Origin: a virus
Virus record (IMG/VR): IMGVR_UViG_3300029319_000017
Coordinates: 1 to 64,000 of that record
Reading direction: 5' to 3' (one strand)
Length of the DNA: 64,000 nt
A model generated the notes under the pieces. It ran no database searches. It had not been told where the DNA came from and saw only the letters and a list, made by a program, of their open reading frames with translations. Position numbers and translations under genes: made by a program. Shown here piece after piece: positions 7,054-15,805 of this stretch (positions are counted from its first letter, which is position 1; the number at the start of each line of letters is the position of its first letter).

Positions 7054-7897
7054 AAGAAAATCCTTTAAAATTAGACCATCAGGTAGATCTACTGACTTTA
7101 TATCTCCTAGCTTTGGCCATGGGTGTCTGTACAATTGTTCTTACTGTTACATGAAGCGTACAAAACCTACAGGGTTAAGTATTGCTACAAACACAGAAGA
7201 TATATTGACAGAGATCAATAGCCATGCATGGTTTGCACAAATGGATACAAGCAAACCAAATCAAACACACAAAACTTATGTTACTTATGATATTAGTTGC
7301 AACGAAGATTTTGCATTGCATGCTAAATATCATGACTGGCGTAAAATATTTGCATTCTTTAGAGATCATGACACAGCTATGGGTAGTTTTGCAACTAAAT
7401 ATGTAAACCCAGACTTGACGTTGTTTGATCCTAAAGGTAAGGTTAGAATTAGGTTTAGTCTCATGCCACAGCACAAAGCTGACATACATGAGCCTAACAC
7501 ATCTAAGATTATAGATCGTATAAAAGCTATAGATGCTTTTATTGATGCTGGTTATGATGTGCATGTTAACTACTCTCCTATTATAGTATATGATGGGTGG
7601 TTAGATGACTACAAAGATTTGTTTAATATGCTAAACGACTACGTAGATTATAAAGACGAGGTGTTAGCAGAGTGTATATTTTTAACACACAATAAAAATA
7701 GACATGAACACAATCTTTTACAAAATCCTAAAGCAGAAGATGATTTATGGAAGTCATCATGGCAAGAACCTAAGCAATCACAATATGGTGGTATGAATCT
7801 TAGATATAGATCAGGTCTAAAAAGACAATTTATTAATCAGTTCCTTGAAATGCACAATAAAGTGGTACCTTGGAACACAATCAGATACATTTTTTAA
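7037..7897 (+). CDS. Radical SAM enzyme, spore photoproduct lyase-like
   Basis: The 4Fe-4S cluster motif is C30-x3-C34-x2-C37 in GHGCLYNCSYCYM, keeping the Tyr-Cys-Tyr context of spore photoproduct lyase. Downstream YDISCNED supplies C88, which aligns with the catalytic Cys of that family. GSFATKYVN, VRIRFSLMPQ and YSPIIVYDGW match the family's later blocks. The enzyme should reverse a UV-induced thymine dimer using SAM. ATG 7037 was chosen because the longer frame (6992) overlaps the helicase gene by 62 bases and adds an unlikely leader. 286 residues. Confidence 0.82.
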   Translation: MIQKVRRKSFKIRPSGRSTDFISPSFGHGCLYNCSYCYMKRTKPTGLSIATNTEDILTEINSHAWFAQMDTSKPNQTHKTYVTYDISCNEDFALHAKYHDWRKIFAFFRDHDTAMGSFATKYVNPDLTLFDPKGKVRIRFSLMPQHKADIHEPNTSKIIDRIKAIDAFIDAGYDVHVNYSPIIVYDGWLDDYKDLFNMLNDYVDYKDEVLAECIFLTHNKNRHEHNLLQNPKAEDDLWKSSWQEPKQSQYGGMNLRYRSGLKRQFINQFLEMHNKVVPWNTIRYIF

Positions 7898-7898
7898 C

Positions 7899-8597
7899 AT
7901 GGAATTACCAAAAACTAAAGTTGGAGCTTTACGTAAGTCTCCTAAAAATATGGTCATTTATGGCCCGCCTAAGATAGGCAAAACAACTGCATTGAGTCAA
8001 TTAGATGACTGTCTAATTATTGACTTAGAAGACGGTTCAGATATGATAGAAGCTTTAAAAGTAAAAGTTACTAATCTAGGTGAACTGGCTGAAGTTGGTA
8101 AAAAGATAATGCAGAGTAAAAAACCATACAAGTATGTAGCTATAGATACAGTTACAAAGCTTGAGGAATGGTGTGAGATAGAAGGCAAGAAGATTTATCA
8201 AAATACTCCTATGGGTAAAAATTTTGATAAGGATCAAAAAGGCGTTTCTGTCTTATCTCTTCCTAACGGTGCAGGTTATCTATATCTTAGAATTGCATTC
8301 AAAAGATGGGTAGATAGGCTGAACAAACTAGCAGATCACGTGATATTAGTTGGTCATCTCAAAGACAAGATGCTTGATAAGAAAGGGAAAGAAGTCTCTT
8401 CTAAAGATCTTGACTTAACGGGCAAGATCAAACAGATAACATGCGCAAACGCAGATGCTATTGGTTATATATACAGAGATAGTGAAAACACTATGATTTC
8501 ATTTAACTCACAAAATGATATAACTGCAGGATCTCGTTGTGATCACTTAAAAGGTCAAGACATGATGCTTGACTGGAAACAAATATTTATTGATTAA
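7899..8597 (+). CDS. Sak4-like RecA-core ATPase
   Basis: A 232-residue P-loop ATPase with Walker A GPPKIGKTT near residues 24-32, an acidic strand LIIDLEDGSD and a Walker B-like strand YVAIDTVTKLEEW. Later blocks ADHVILVGHLKDK and ANADAIGYIYRD match phage nucleotide-binding proteins of the Sak4 type. Those proteins promote single-strand annealing and pair with an SSB encoded nearby, and an SSB-like gene follows at 9069. The start at 7899 (MELPKTK) sits just after the preceding stop; the longer frame from 7845 would overlap that gene. Confidence 0.75.
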   Translation: MELPKTKVGALRKSPKNMVIYGPPKIGKTTALSQLDDCLIIDLEDGSDMIEALKVKVTNLGELAEVGKKIMQSKKPYKYVAIDTVTKLEEWCEIEGKKIYQNTPMGKNFDKDQKGVSVLSLPNGAGYLYLRIAFKRWVDRLNKLADHVILVGHLKDKMLDKKGKEVSSKDLDLTGKIKQITCANADAIGYIYRDSENTMISFNSQNDITAGSRCDHLKGQDMMLDWKQIFID

Positions 8598-8616
8598 TTT
8601 TTAAAACACATTTAAA

Positions 8617-9042
8617 ATGGTAGAAACTAGAATTAACCCTGATACAGGGAACACGGACTCAGCTACGCCTGAGACTATAACAACTTCAATGATCTTAGAA
8701 GATCTAGAAAACGGTATAGATCGTACAGGAATCAAAACTAAGTATAACTTAGAAGCTTGGGAAGTCAAGCAAATGTTTGATCATCCTGTACTAAAAGGCA
8801 AAAAAGCTAAAAGAGTAAAAAAGTTATCTTTCAATTTTGTTGATGACACTGTTCATACTGACCCAGACATATTGCCTGGCCAAACTAACTTAGAAGATCA
8901 AATACAGATAGAACAAGCAGAACGCTTAGAACCTATCAATGATGCTAAGACAGAAGAAGAGGTGTTTTATACAGAAGAAGATAAGTATAATGAATCTTTA
9001 GAGGCTCGTGCTGATGACTGGGCTAATGAACACAGAATATAA
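8617..9042 (+). CDS. Hypothetical protein, 141 aa, HTH-like N-terminus and acidic tail
   Basis: Residues 25-60 (MILEDLENGIDRTGIKTKYN, then LEAWEVKQMFDHPVLKGKK) look like a small helix-turn-helix unit, followed by a basic patch (KKAKRVKK) and a long acidic C-terminal half. It lies between the Sak4-like ATPase and the SSB-like protein and probably shares their transcript. It may bind DNA in the recombination/replication complex. Family not recognised with certainty. Confidence 0.5.
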   Translation: MVETRINPDTGNTDSATPETITTSMILEDLENGIDRTGIKTKYNLEAWEVKQMFDHPVLKGKKAKRVKKLSFNFVDDTVHTDPDILPGQTNLEDQIQIEQAERLEPINDAKTEEEVFYTEEDKYNESLEARADDWANEHRI

Positions 9043-9068
9043 TAATAATAACTAAAAAATTTTATAAA

Positions 9069-9836
9069 ATGGCTATAACAAGCAACAATTCAGATCAAGA
9101 AGTTATGGGTGGCATTAAAAGCTACTCAGGATTATCAAACTTCAACGTAATAGCAGTAAACCCTACAATGCAGGAGTTACATGCTATGGATATTAAAGTA
9201 AGACAAGAACCTAATTATTTCTTAGAACTAAATGGTGAAGATTACTTTAAGCTAACGTTTTGGGTTAAGAATGAAGATCTAACAACTAGAATGGAAATCT
9301 TAATGCAAAACAAAGCTAGAACTAGTAAAACTGGTAAGTTTCAATGGTTAAATGCAGTAGGTCAGTCTACATGGGCAGAAGACAAGCCTGATTACGACTG
9401 GTGGCAAAAGCCAGAAACATCAAGAAAAGCTTTTGGTGGTGAAGAAACTTTAATTAACTTTGTCAAAGCATGGGCTAACGTAGCGCCAGGCGGTGATGTA
9501 TACTTTGAGACTATTGACAAGATAGTACAAGGTGACATTTCAGAGCTTAAACAGTTGATTACAGTTCTAAAAAACAATCAAGTTCGTTTACTAGTGGGTG
9601 TTAAAGATGGCAAATATCAACAAGTGTATACTAAGGTATTTGGTAGAATTAAACCACAAAGAGACGACCTATTTGTTAAGTCACTAAATGATGAGTATGG
9701 ATCATTTAACGCAGAATTTGCTACTGACCTTAAATGGGGTGAGTTTAAACCTGAGTTAGCTGTTGTATCTCCTGACCCTAGTGGTGTAGAAGATCTTCCG
9801 TTCTCTTCTAGTGATGAAGACAAAGATTGGGTATAA
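9069..9836 (+). CDS. Single-stranded DNA-binding protein candidate
   Basis: The 255-residue protein has a beta-rich body (GLSNFNVIAVNPTMQELHAM, YFKLTFWVKNE) and ends in an acidic, Phe-containing tail, EDLPFSSSDEDKDWV. Such tails are typical of single-stranded DNA-binding proteins and recruit other replication proteins. The body includes aromatic residues (FQWLNAVGQSTW) suited to base stacking. Its place after the Sak4-like gene supports an SSB role, since annealing proteins are commonly encoded beside their SSB. Confidence 0.65.
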   Translation: MAITSNNSDQEVMGGIKSYSGLSNFNVIAVNPTMQELHAMDIKVRQEPNYFLELNGEDYFKLTFWVKNEDLTTRMEILMQNKARTSKTGKFQWLNAVGQSTWAEDKPDYDWWQKPETSRKAFGGEETLINFVKAWANVAPGGDVYFETIDKIVQGDISELKQLITVLKNNQVRLLVGVKDGKYQQVYTKVFGRIKPQRDDLFVKSLNDEYGSFNAEFATDLKWGEFKPELAVVSPDPSGVEDLPFSSSDEDKDWV

Positions 9837-9842
9837 ATAACT

Positions 9843-9913
9843 AAGAAAGTGTATAATTATTTTGGTGCTAAGGATTGAATCAGAATAGCCCGCGGGCAGT
9901 TATACACTTTCTT
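9843..9913 (+). repeat. Inverted repeat 1: 14-bp perfect stem with internal GC palindrome
   Basis: AAGAAAGTGTATAA (9843-9856) pairs perfectly with TTATACACTTTCTT (9900-9913) around a 43-base loop. The loop holds GCCCGCGGGC (9888-9897), a GC-only palindrome that stands out in this AT-rich genome. The gap 9837-10020 has no convincing ORF. The element may be a structured RNA, a terminator for the SSB gene (TT and C follow) or part of a replication origin beside the primase. No known ribozyme or riboswitch was recognised. Confidence 0.7.
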
Positions 9914-9920
9914 TTCAATG

Positions 9921-10000
9921 ACTATACAAGTGAGGTTGTAATATTATATTAACATCCTGTTATACTTTGTGAAACTTGTTACGTTCCTCACTTGTATAGT
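9921..10000 (+). repeat. Inverted repeat 2: 15-bp perfect stem before the primase
   Basis: ACTATACAAGTGAGG (9921-9935) pairs perfectly with CCTCACTTGTATAGT (9986-10000) around a 50-base loop. TTTTATTT follows, so it could terminate transcription. It lies seven bases after inverted repeat 1 and 20 bases before the primase start, and its sequence is unrelated to repeat 1. The loop contains TTATACTTTG, only a weak match to a Bacteroidota -7 box. Terminator, structured leader and origin hairpin are all possible. Confidence 0.65.
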
Positions 10001-10020
10001 TTTATTTAACACACATTGAT

Positions 10021-11016
10021 ATGATAACATCGAGACCAAGTAATGATATATTACACACAGAAACAATACTGGAAAAAATAACAGAATTTGATATATTTAA
10101 ATATTATTGTCCTGTATTTACAAAGCTTAGTAAAAAGTTTTGTAGTGAACTTAGACAAGACAAACGCCCTTCAGCATCTATAGTTGCATATAACGGTAAT
10201 TTGTTATATAAAGACTTTGGGTATCCTGATCATACGTTTAATTGTTTTGGATATGTTCAATATAAGTACGGACTTACATTTACTGATGCGTTAATTCAGA
10301 TTAGTAATGACTTTAATTTAAGGCTGGCTACTACTAATGGAATAGTGCGGTCCAAGCCTCCTAAACTGTACGGAAATCAAATAATAGACCAAAAAGTTAC
10401 TATTATTAAGATAAAAAGTAGAGATTGGGACATAAATGATGCTAATTTCTGGAAACCCTTTCATATAAGTAAAAAAATTTTGCGTAACTTTGCAGTTAAG
10501 CCTATCTCATATTATTGGATAAATGAAAATAGATTCAAAGCTAAAACTCCTACTTATGCTTTTAGGTTTAACACTAAAATTAAAATTTACGCTCCTTATG
10601 AAACAGAAAACAAATGGTTTAGTAACACTAATAAAGAAATCGTTCAAGGCTATGATCAACTTCCTAGTGAAGGTAATGTGCTATGTATTACATCTTCCCT
10701 TAAAGATGTTATGTGCCTTTTCGCTATGCGCGTGCACTCCATCGCAATGCAGAGTGAGATGCAGTTGCCAAATGGGATGCTCATGCAAGTACTTAGACAA
10801 AGATTCAAAAAAATAGTGATACTATACGATAACGACAAACCTGGACAAACAATGGCTAATAAAATATGTAATGAATATCAATTAGATAATCTATGTATTC
10901 CAAGAGATTGGGGTGCAAAAGACATATCTGATGCCATTGTTGTTCATGGTTTTAGTAAGGTGAAACAATTTATATATGAGAAGATACAAACGCAAAAAGG
11001 GAAAAATCCAGAGTAA
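10021..11016 (+). CDS. DnaG-type primase with TOPRIM domain
   Basis: The N-terminal half (FDIFKYYCPVF, FCSELRQDKRPSASI, LLYKDFGYPDHTFNCFGY) resembles the DnaG zinc-binding domain but without a clear CHC2 cysteine set. The TOPRIM part has VLCITSSLKDVMCLF and then VILYDNDKPGQ with the D270-x-D272 pair that binds metal. The usual first TOPRIM Glu is replaced by the ITSSLKD block, while an AMQSE block supplies another acidic residue. It should make primers for the polymerase. 331 residues; it follows two strong inverted repeats. Confidence 0.75.
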   Translation: MITSRPSNDILHTETILEKITEFDIFKYYCPVFTKLSKKFCSELRQDKRPSASIVAYNGNLLYKDFGYPDHTFNCFGYVQYKYGLTFTDALIQISNDFNLRLATTNGIVRSKPPKLYGNQIIDQKVTIIKIKSRDWDINDANFWKPFHISKKILRNFAVKPISYYWINENRFKAKTPTYAFRFNTKIKIYAPYETENKWFSNTNKEIVQGYDQLPSEGNVLCITSSLKDVMCLFAMRVHSIAMQSEMQLPNGMLMQVLRQRFKKIVILYDNDKPGQTMANKICNEYQLDNLCIPRDWGAKDISDAIVVHGFSKVKQFIYEKIQTQKGKNPE

Positions 11017-11410
11017 AAAAACCACAGTAGACGGAATAAAATTTAGATCAAAATTAGAAGCATTTACTTATAAAAAACTAAAAGAAGCTGGTATTAAACA
11101 AGAATATGAAAGTGAAAGATACACACTTCTTGAAGGTTTTTATTACACATCAGATGCTTACGAACAATCAACAACAGGTTATAAAAACAGAGGAGAAGAA
11201 AAGGTTAGAGCAATAACATATACGCCTGACTTTCTTTGTCCCGATCGTGCATGGATTATAGAATGCAAAGGTTATGCTAATGATAGATTCCCATTAAAGT
11301 GGAAGATGTTTAAAAAACTTTTGAAAGAAACTAATCCTAATTGTAAACTGTTTGTACCTAAAAATCAAAAACAGGTACTCGAAACTGTAGAAATAATTAA
11401 AAATTTATGA
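10976..11410 (+). CDS. DUF1064-like PD-(D/E)XK phage endonuclease
   Basis: The 144-residue basic protein carries VDGIKFRSKLEAFTYKKL near the start and later ITYTPDFL followed by WIIECKGY. These give the D...ExK core of a PD-(D/E)XK nuclease, in the arrangement of phage DUF1064 proteins, which are thought to cut branched or recombination DNA. FPLKWKMFKKLL after the core is also typical. It overlaps the primase end by 41 bases. Junction-resolving activity is an inference from the family and the neighbours. Confidence 0.7.
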   Translation: MRRYKRKKGKIQSKKTTVDGIKFRSKLEAFTYKKLKEAGIKQEYESERYTLLEGFYYTSDAYEQSTTGYKNRGEEKVRAITYTPDFLCPDRAWIIECKGYANDRFPLKWKMFKKLLKETNPNCKLFVPKNQKQVLETVEIIKNL

Positions 11411-11411
11411 C

Positions 11412-11756
11412 ATGAATCAAATGGAGAATGTAACTCCAGTCCATGAATGGGTTGATGAGTTACGGCCAGGCGATTTAATTAGAGTGTCTTACAATTCAGG
11501 CAGTCATTATATAGGACTGTTTAAATCTCGTAGGATAAAAACTAATGGGGCTGTATTATATTATTATGATATGCCTGGCCCTATGGTTAAAGACTTTAAA
11601 GATTGCTGGTATCAAAAAAGGCTAGAGGAAAAACTTCCTCCAGTCTCGTATATCTATGGATATACATATAAAAATAGGATACATCCTGCACAAGAGTGGA
11701 TGTTGACTAAAGTTCAAAAAGAATATTACAACAAATTAAAAGAATTTATAAAATGA
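11412..11756 (+). CDS. Hypothetical protein, 114 aa
   Basis: The 114-residue soluble protein begins with a beta-rich half (LRPGDLIRVSYNSGSHYIGL, then AVLYYYDMPGP) suggesting an SH3-like or small barrel, followed by a basic helical end. It starts two bases after the nuclease gene and overlaps the rIIA-like gene by ATGA. No known family is recognised. Confidence 0.55.
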   Translation: MNQMENVTPVHEWVDELRPGDLIRVSYNSGSHYIGLFKSRRIKTNGAVLYYYDMPGPMVKDFKDCWYQKRLEEKLPPVSYIYGYTYKNRIHPAQEWMLTKVQKEYYNKLKEFIK

Positions 11757-14587
11757 GTATTAAAACTATTGATCGTGACATCCAAAGTGGACAAGAGGGT
11801 GTCAAAAAGAAAATCAACAAAGGTGCTGAAAAGCTAGTCTTTGATATTCTTCAAGCGTCTCAGTACTCCCAGCCAATTCCATCAACAGTTAGAGAGTTAA
11901 CTACAAATGCATGTGACTCTCAACGTGAAAAGGAAATGGCCCTAGAGATACTAAGAGGTACAAAGAAAGCAGAAGACTACTATATTCAGCGAGAAGGAGA
12001 AGCTTACGCAGACAGTAACTTTGACCCTTCATATTACAGTAAAGATTATTTAAATCTTGATGAACATAAAGTACATCTTACATATAAACAGAATGAAGGT
12101 ACTGGATTTTGTGATAAATTTACTGTACTAGATCGTGGTGTAGGTATTGGTGGTAGAAGGTTAGAAGGAATTCTAGAGCTAGGTTATTCTACGAAAAGAA
12201 ATACTAGCGAGAATTTTGGCGCATTTGGTTTAGGTGCAAAAGTAGCACTTTCAACAGGCGTTGATTTTTATACTATTACAACTGTACACAATGGTAAAAA
12301 GTTTAAATGTAACTGTTATAACTATAAAACAGATTTTATTATACCTAAGTTTAATTTAACAACTGGTAAAGAGAATCCGTTTATAACATTTTCAGATGGG
12401 ACTAAAGTTTATTATGAAGAAACATATGCTCTTAATTATACTGAAATAAGTTTTGGTGTAAAAAGACACAATAGATCTAGATTTAGAGATGCTGTAGAAG
12501 AACAGTTACTTTATATAGATAATGTTGTGTTTGAAATAGAAGACGAAGAGGGTGACATAGAAAACGTAGAGTTTCACGCTGATGTGTTACACAACTCTAA
12601 GAATCTTATTATTTCTAATAGTTATGTATTTAGTAGACCGCATATTCTGATTGTAAAAGATCAGAATGCTACTACAGGTATTAACTATGGCCATATTAAC
12701 TTTAGAGAGCTAGAAATGGAAGGTCTTTATGGTGCTGTTGCATTTAAGTGTCCCATGAGACAAGTAATGAGAGATCCAGATACTGGTGAAGAAATTGTTC
12801 TTCAAGAAGGTGTAGATGTTACTCCGTCTCGTGAGAAAGTTATATGGAACGAGTCTACTAAAAACTATGTGCAGCAACTTATTAAGGAAGCAGCATTAGA
12901 GGCTACAGAATTAGTTCAAAACAAATTAGATGAAGAAGATTTTGTTAAGTGGATTTACAAATGTAAAAATGTAATGCACTATAGCAGACTTGACGATGAC
13001 AATAATAGTGATTTAGTTCTTAAAAAACTAGCTAATATTATTGACAAAGATATGTTGTCTCCTTTCTTTCCTGGTAACAAATCTATAAAGTTTGGTACTC
13101 TTCAAAAAGTGTTTGGTAAAAAGACAGACATTAAGAAGATTACTATAGAACGAGATTGGAATACTAAGAAAGAAACTGTTAAGCGACAAGATCTTGAGTC
13201 TTGGGAACAGTTTGGTTATCACAATAACAAAATTTATATCAAAGGAATAGATACACAATTTGATTGGCGTAAAGATTCTTATGTTATAAAACAATTAGCA
13301 GTTGGTGATACTTTGTATGTTGTTACAGAAACTGATGGCACAGATGTTGAGCGTGTTGCTGCTATTGGTAATATCTCTGATGACAAAGAGCGTGATAGAC
13401 AAATGAAATTTTATCAAAAAGATAAAAAACGTATTCAAGATGCTATGACTGCGCTTAGAACTTCAGAAGGTATGTCGTACTATGAAGATATTGAGGTAGA
13501 CGAAGAATGGTTAGCTGAATATAAAAAAGAAGCTAAACAAAGAGAAGAGGTTGCAGCAATGTCACATTTATCTCCAGAAGAAAGACGTAAGATACAAGAA
13601 CGTATGGTAGCATATACTTTACGTGAGTGTACTAAATATCGTGGGTCTTCTACTGCTAGCCCGACAGGCTATATATGGGATAAGGTAGAGCCTAGAACTT
13701 CTGATCTTATGAATACAGAGACTAGAACATATTATGGTACTAAAGAAGATGAAGAATCATTAATACTAGCAGCTGATATTCTTAATCGTCAAAATCCTAC
13801 ACATAAAGACGTGTGGCCTAATAGAAGTAATAACTATGATGAGCAGAATGATAGACCTGTTTATTTTTGGGAATATCCTCCTACTAGGACTTATTCTGGT
13901 GATGAGCCTTCAGAAGGGTATTTTGATAAACCAAACTTAGAATGGGATAGACCACAGCTTATTAGAGTTAACTCTAAAGTAGCTAAACACATGGCAACTA
14001 ATCCTAATTGTAAGCATATTGATGAGTTCTTTTACACTGCTACGGATACTAATCATTTTAGTGTAGATCCTACTATTGTTAGATGGTATACAGGTTATTG
14101 CATGAGGCTTGAAAATGACAAGTTTATGGGTAACATGGAAGCTGTTAACAAAGAGATGTATGAAAACTATGAACAAATTCAAGAATACATTGCATCTACA
14201 ACAGGATTTCATACTATGGAAAATTATCTAAAGAAACCTCAGATGAAGATGTTTAAGAAAATGATAGATTTTAACGCATTTCTTGACACTCTTAACCAGG
14301 ATGATCCAGATGCTATTACAGCTAAAGCTAGAGAACTCTTTGTATTTACAGACGTAACATGTAATAATGTTGTAGACAAAGATATGATTATAGCTTTTGA
14401 GGATTTATTATTGTATTTAGAACCTATTGCTTTGTTTTTGAACTCTATTGATGGTATACATCATAAAATAAATGATGCAAATACAGGCGATGAGTATTCT
14501 AAACAACTTAATGAATATCTTAGATTTAAACAACGATTAGGTTGGAAACCACCTATCAATTTATTAACTTTAAACAAAAATAATTAA
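11753..14587 (+). CDS. rIIA: rIIA-like GHKL ATPase
   Basis: The 944-residue protein has an N-terminal GHKL ATP-binding fold: N box RELTTNACDS (47-56), G1 box DRGVG (127-131), and G2 box with lid FGAFGLGAK (155-163). This layout, followed directly by an rIIB-like gene, matches the rIIA proteins of T4-like and other large phages, which are tied to membrane effects and exclusion of other phages. It is larger than T4 rIIA. The long C-terminal part is charged, without a recognised domain. The symbol is by homology class only. Confidence 0.75.
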   Translation: MSIKTIDRDIQSGQEGVKKKINKGAEKLVFDILQASQYSQPIPSTVRELTTNACDSQREKEMALEILRGTKKAEDYYIQREGEAYADSNFDPSYYSKDYLNLDEHKVHLTYKQNEGTGFCDKFTVLDRGVGIGGRRLEGILELGYSTKRNTSENFGAFGLGAKVALSTGVDFYTITTVHNGKKFKCNCYNYKTDFIIPKFNLTTGKENPFITFSDGTKVYYEETYALNYTEISFGVKRHNRSRFRDAVEEQLLYIDNVVFEIEDEEGDIENVEFHADVLHNSKNLIISNSYVFSRPHILIVKDQNATTGINYGHINFRELEMEGLYGAVAFKCPMRQVMRDPDTGEEIVLQEGVDVTPSREKVIWNESTKNYVQQLIKEAALEATELVQNKLDEEDFVKWIYKCKNVMHYSRLDDDNNSDLVLKKLANIIDKDMLSPFFPGNKSIKFGTLQKVFGKKTDIKKITIERDWNTKKETVKRQDLESWEQFGYHNNKIYIKGIDTQFDWRKDSYVIKQLAVGDTLYVVTETDGTDVERVAAIGNISDDKERDRQMKFYQKDKKRIQDAMTALRTSEGMSYYEDIEVDEEWLAEYKKEAKQREEVAAMSHLSPEERRKIQERMVAYTLRECTKYRGSSTASPTGYIWDKVEPRTSDLMNTETRTYYGTKEDEESLILAADILNRQNPTHKDVWPNRSNNYDEQNDRPVYFWEYPPTRTYSGDEPSEGYFDKPNLEWDRPQLIRVNSKVAKHMATNPNCKHIDEFFYTATDTNHFSVDPTIVRWYTGYCMRLENDKFMGNMEAVNKEMYENYEQIQEYIASTTGFHTMENYLKKPQMKMFKKMIDFNAFLDTLNQDDPDAITAKARELFVFTDVTCNNVVDKDMIIAFEDLLLYLEPIALFLNSIDGIHHKINDANTGDEYSKQLNEYLRFKQRLGWKPPINLLTLNKNN

Positions 14588-14589
14588 TT

Positions 14590-15768
14590 ATGATTTCAAT
14601 AAATGTTATCGATGACAAGATCTCAGGATCTTATGGTGACAAAACATTTTGTATAGACTTTAATAAAGAAGTCTATACAAAAATGTTAGAATTAGCAGAA
14701 AAAGCTAATACTGCAGTCACAATGGAGGATTATAAAGCTGTTATAGAGCAGTTTGAGCCTCTTACAATTCAAGATTATACTAAAACTGTTCAAGATAAGT
14801 GTGAATTTATCCATGTAAACAAAAGTACAGGTGAATTCTTCTTACAACATAATGGTGTAGTATCATCTATACCTATGCCTGAAGCATTGGTAGAAAGAAT
14901 CTATGAGTCTATGGACAAAGGATTAGATTTTATGCCATTAGTTAAAATGTGGACTAGATGGTTAAGAAACCCTGTTCTTCGTACTAAAATGAAGAAAGGA
15001 TGGGGTAAAGAGTTTTGTGAAAGATTCTTTAACTACATTAATCTTAGATATGTTCATCCACAGCTAAAGAAAGAGCTAATGGAAGAGCACGGTTTAAGTG
15101 AAGAAGTTGCAGAAAGAAGAGCTACTATGTATCAAATGAAAATAACCAAAGAAGGTTTACTAAATGGTTACAAAGTATCTCACGAGATTCTAACTAAATT
15201 TAAAGAAGGTGAAGACGGTGAAGTTCAAGAAGTACCAAGGTACAAAAGAACATTTAACGTTGACACTGGTGAGATAGAATCAGAAGGATTGCCAGAACAT
15301 GTAGAAGACAGATTGTTTCAGCCTGCTATTATGGGCTCAAGCGGTGATGCTTTTTACTGTGAAGGTAGTAATGGTTATGCTAACCCACAACACTTTATAA
15401 AAGTTGGTTGTACTCATAGATTACCTGATTGGAGCTATGTTAACACTAATGATCGTCAATCATGTGTTAAAGGTCTTCACTTTGGTGGTCTAGAATACAT
15501 TAACTGTATAAGTGGTGAGATACATAACATTTTTGTAGACCCAATGCATATTGGTGCAGTACCTGATGACGAAACAGGTGCAGCTAGATGTCTTCAATAT
15601 TTTGTACACTCTTCGCTAGCAGGTGTAAATGGTTCTATATATCATAGTTCTACTTATGCAGCTAAGACTGATGAGCAGTGGGCTGAAATGCGCGCTAAGA
15701 TTGTAGAAGAGTATGACGCTTCTACTACAGAGCGAGGTAAAGAGGTTGGTGAGTTAACTAATCTTTAA
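14590..15768 (+). CDS. rIIB: rIIB-like protein
   Basis: The 392-residue protein starts MISINVIDDKISGSYG, includes FMPLVKMWTRWLRNPVL in the middle and RQSCVKGLHFGGLEYI near the C-terminus. These are typical blocks of phage rIIB proteins. It begins two bases after the rIIA-like stop, the expected order for the rIIA/rIIB pair. Biochemical function of rIIB is poorly understood; the pair affects lysis timing and exclusion in T4. A GC-rich hairpin follows the gene. Confidence 0.72.
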   Translation: MISINVIDDKISGSYGDKTFCIDFNKEVYTKMLELAEKANTAVTMEDYKAVIEQFEPLTIQDYTKTVQDKCEFIHVNKSTGEFFLQHNGVVSSIPMPEALVERIYESMDKGLDFMPLVKMWTRWLRNPVLRTKMKKGWGKEFCERFFNYINLRYVHPQLKKELMEEHGLSEEVAERRATMYQMKITKEGLLNGYKVSHEILTKFKEGEDGEVQEVPRYKRTFNVDTGEIESEGLPEHVEDRLFQPAIMGSSGDAFYCEGSNGYANPQHFIKVGCTHRLPDWSYVNTNDRQSCVKGLHFGGLEYINCISGEIHNIFVDPMHIGAVPDDETGAARCLQYFVHSSLAGVNGSIYHSSTYAAKTDEQWAEMRAKIVEEYDASTTERGKEVGELTNL

Positions 15769-15775
15769 TGTTAAT

Positions 15776-15791
15776 GGGGCCTTCGGGCCCC
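15776..15791 (+). terminator. GGGGCC-TTCG-GGCCCC hairpin after rIIB
   Basis: GGGGCC (15776-15781) and GGCCCC (15786-15791) form a 6-bp GC-only stem closed by a TTCG tetraloop. The element is very stable against the AT-rich background and stops transcription or protects the 3' end of the rIIB message. Only two T follow, so termination may be incomplete, letting transcription continue into the exonuclease gene at 15806. Confidence 0.6.
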
Positions 15792-15805
15792 TTAAATTTA
15801 TAAAT

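Noticed and set aside
9857-9899. Possible tRNA or known self-cleaving ribozyme in the loop of inverted repeat 1
   Set aside because: No cloverleaf, anticodon arm or hammerhead core (CTGATGA...GAAA) is present; I could not match it to twister or pistol elements by eye.
10523-10816. 97-codon + strand frame inside the primase gene
   Set aside because: Overlaps a better supported TOPRIM frame; Leu/Cys/Met-rich composition typical of an out-of-frame shadow.
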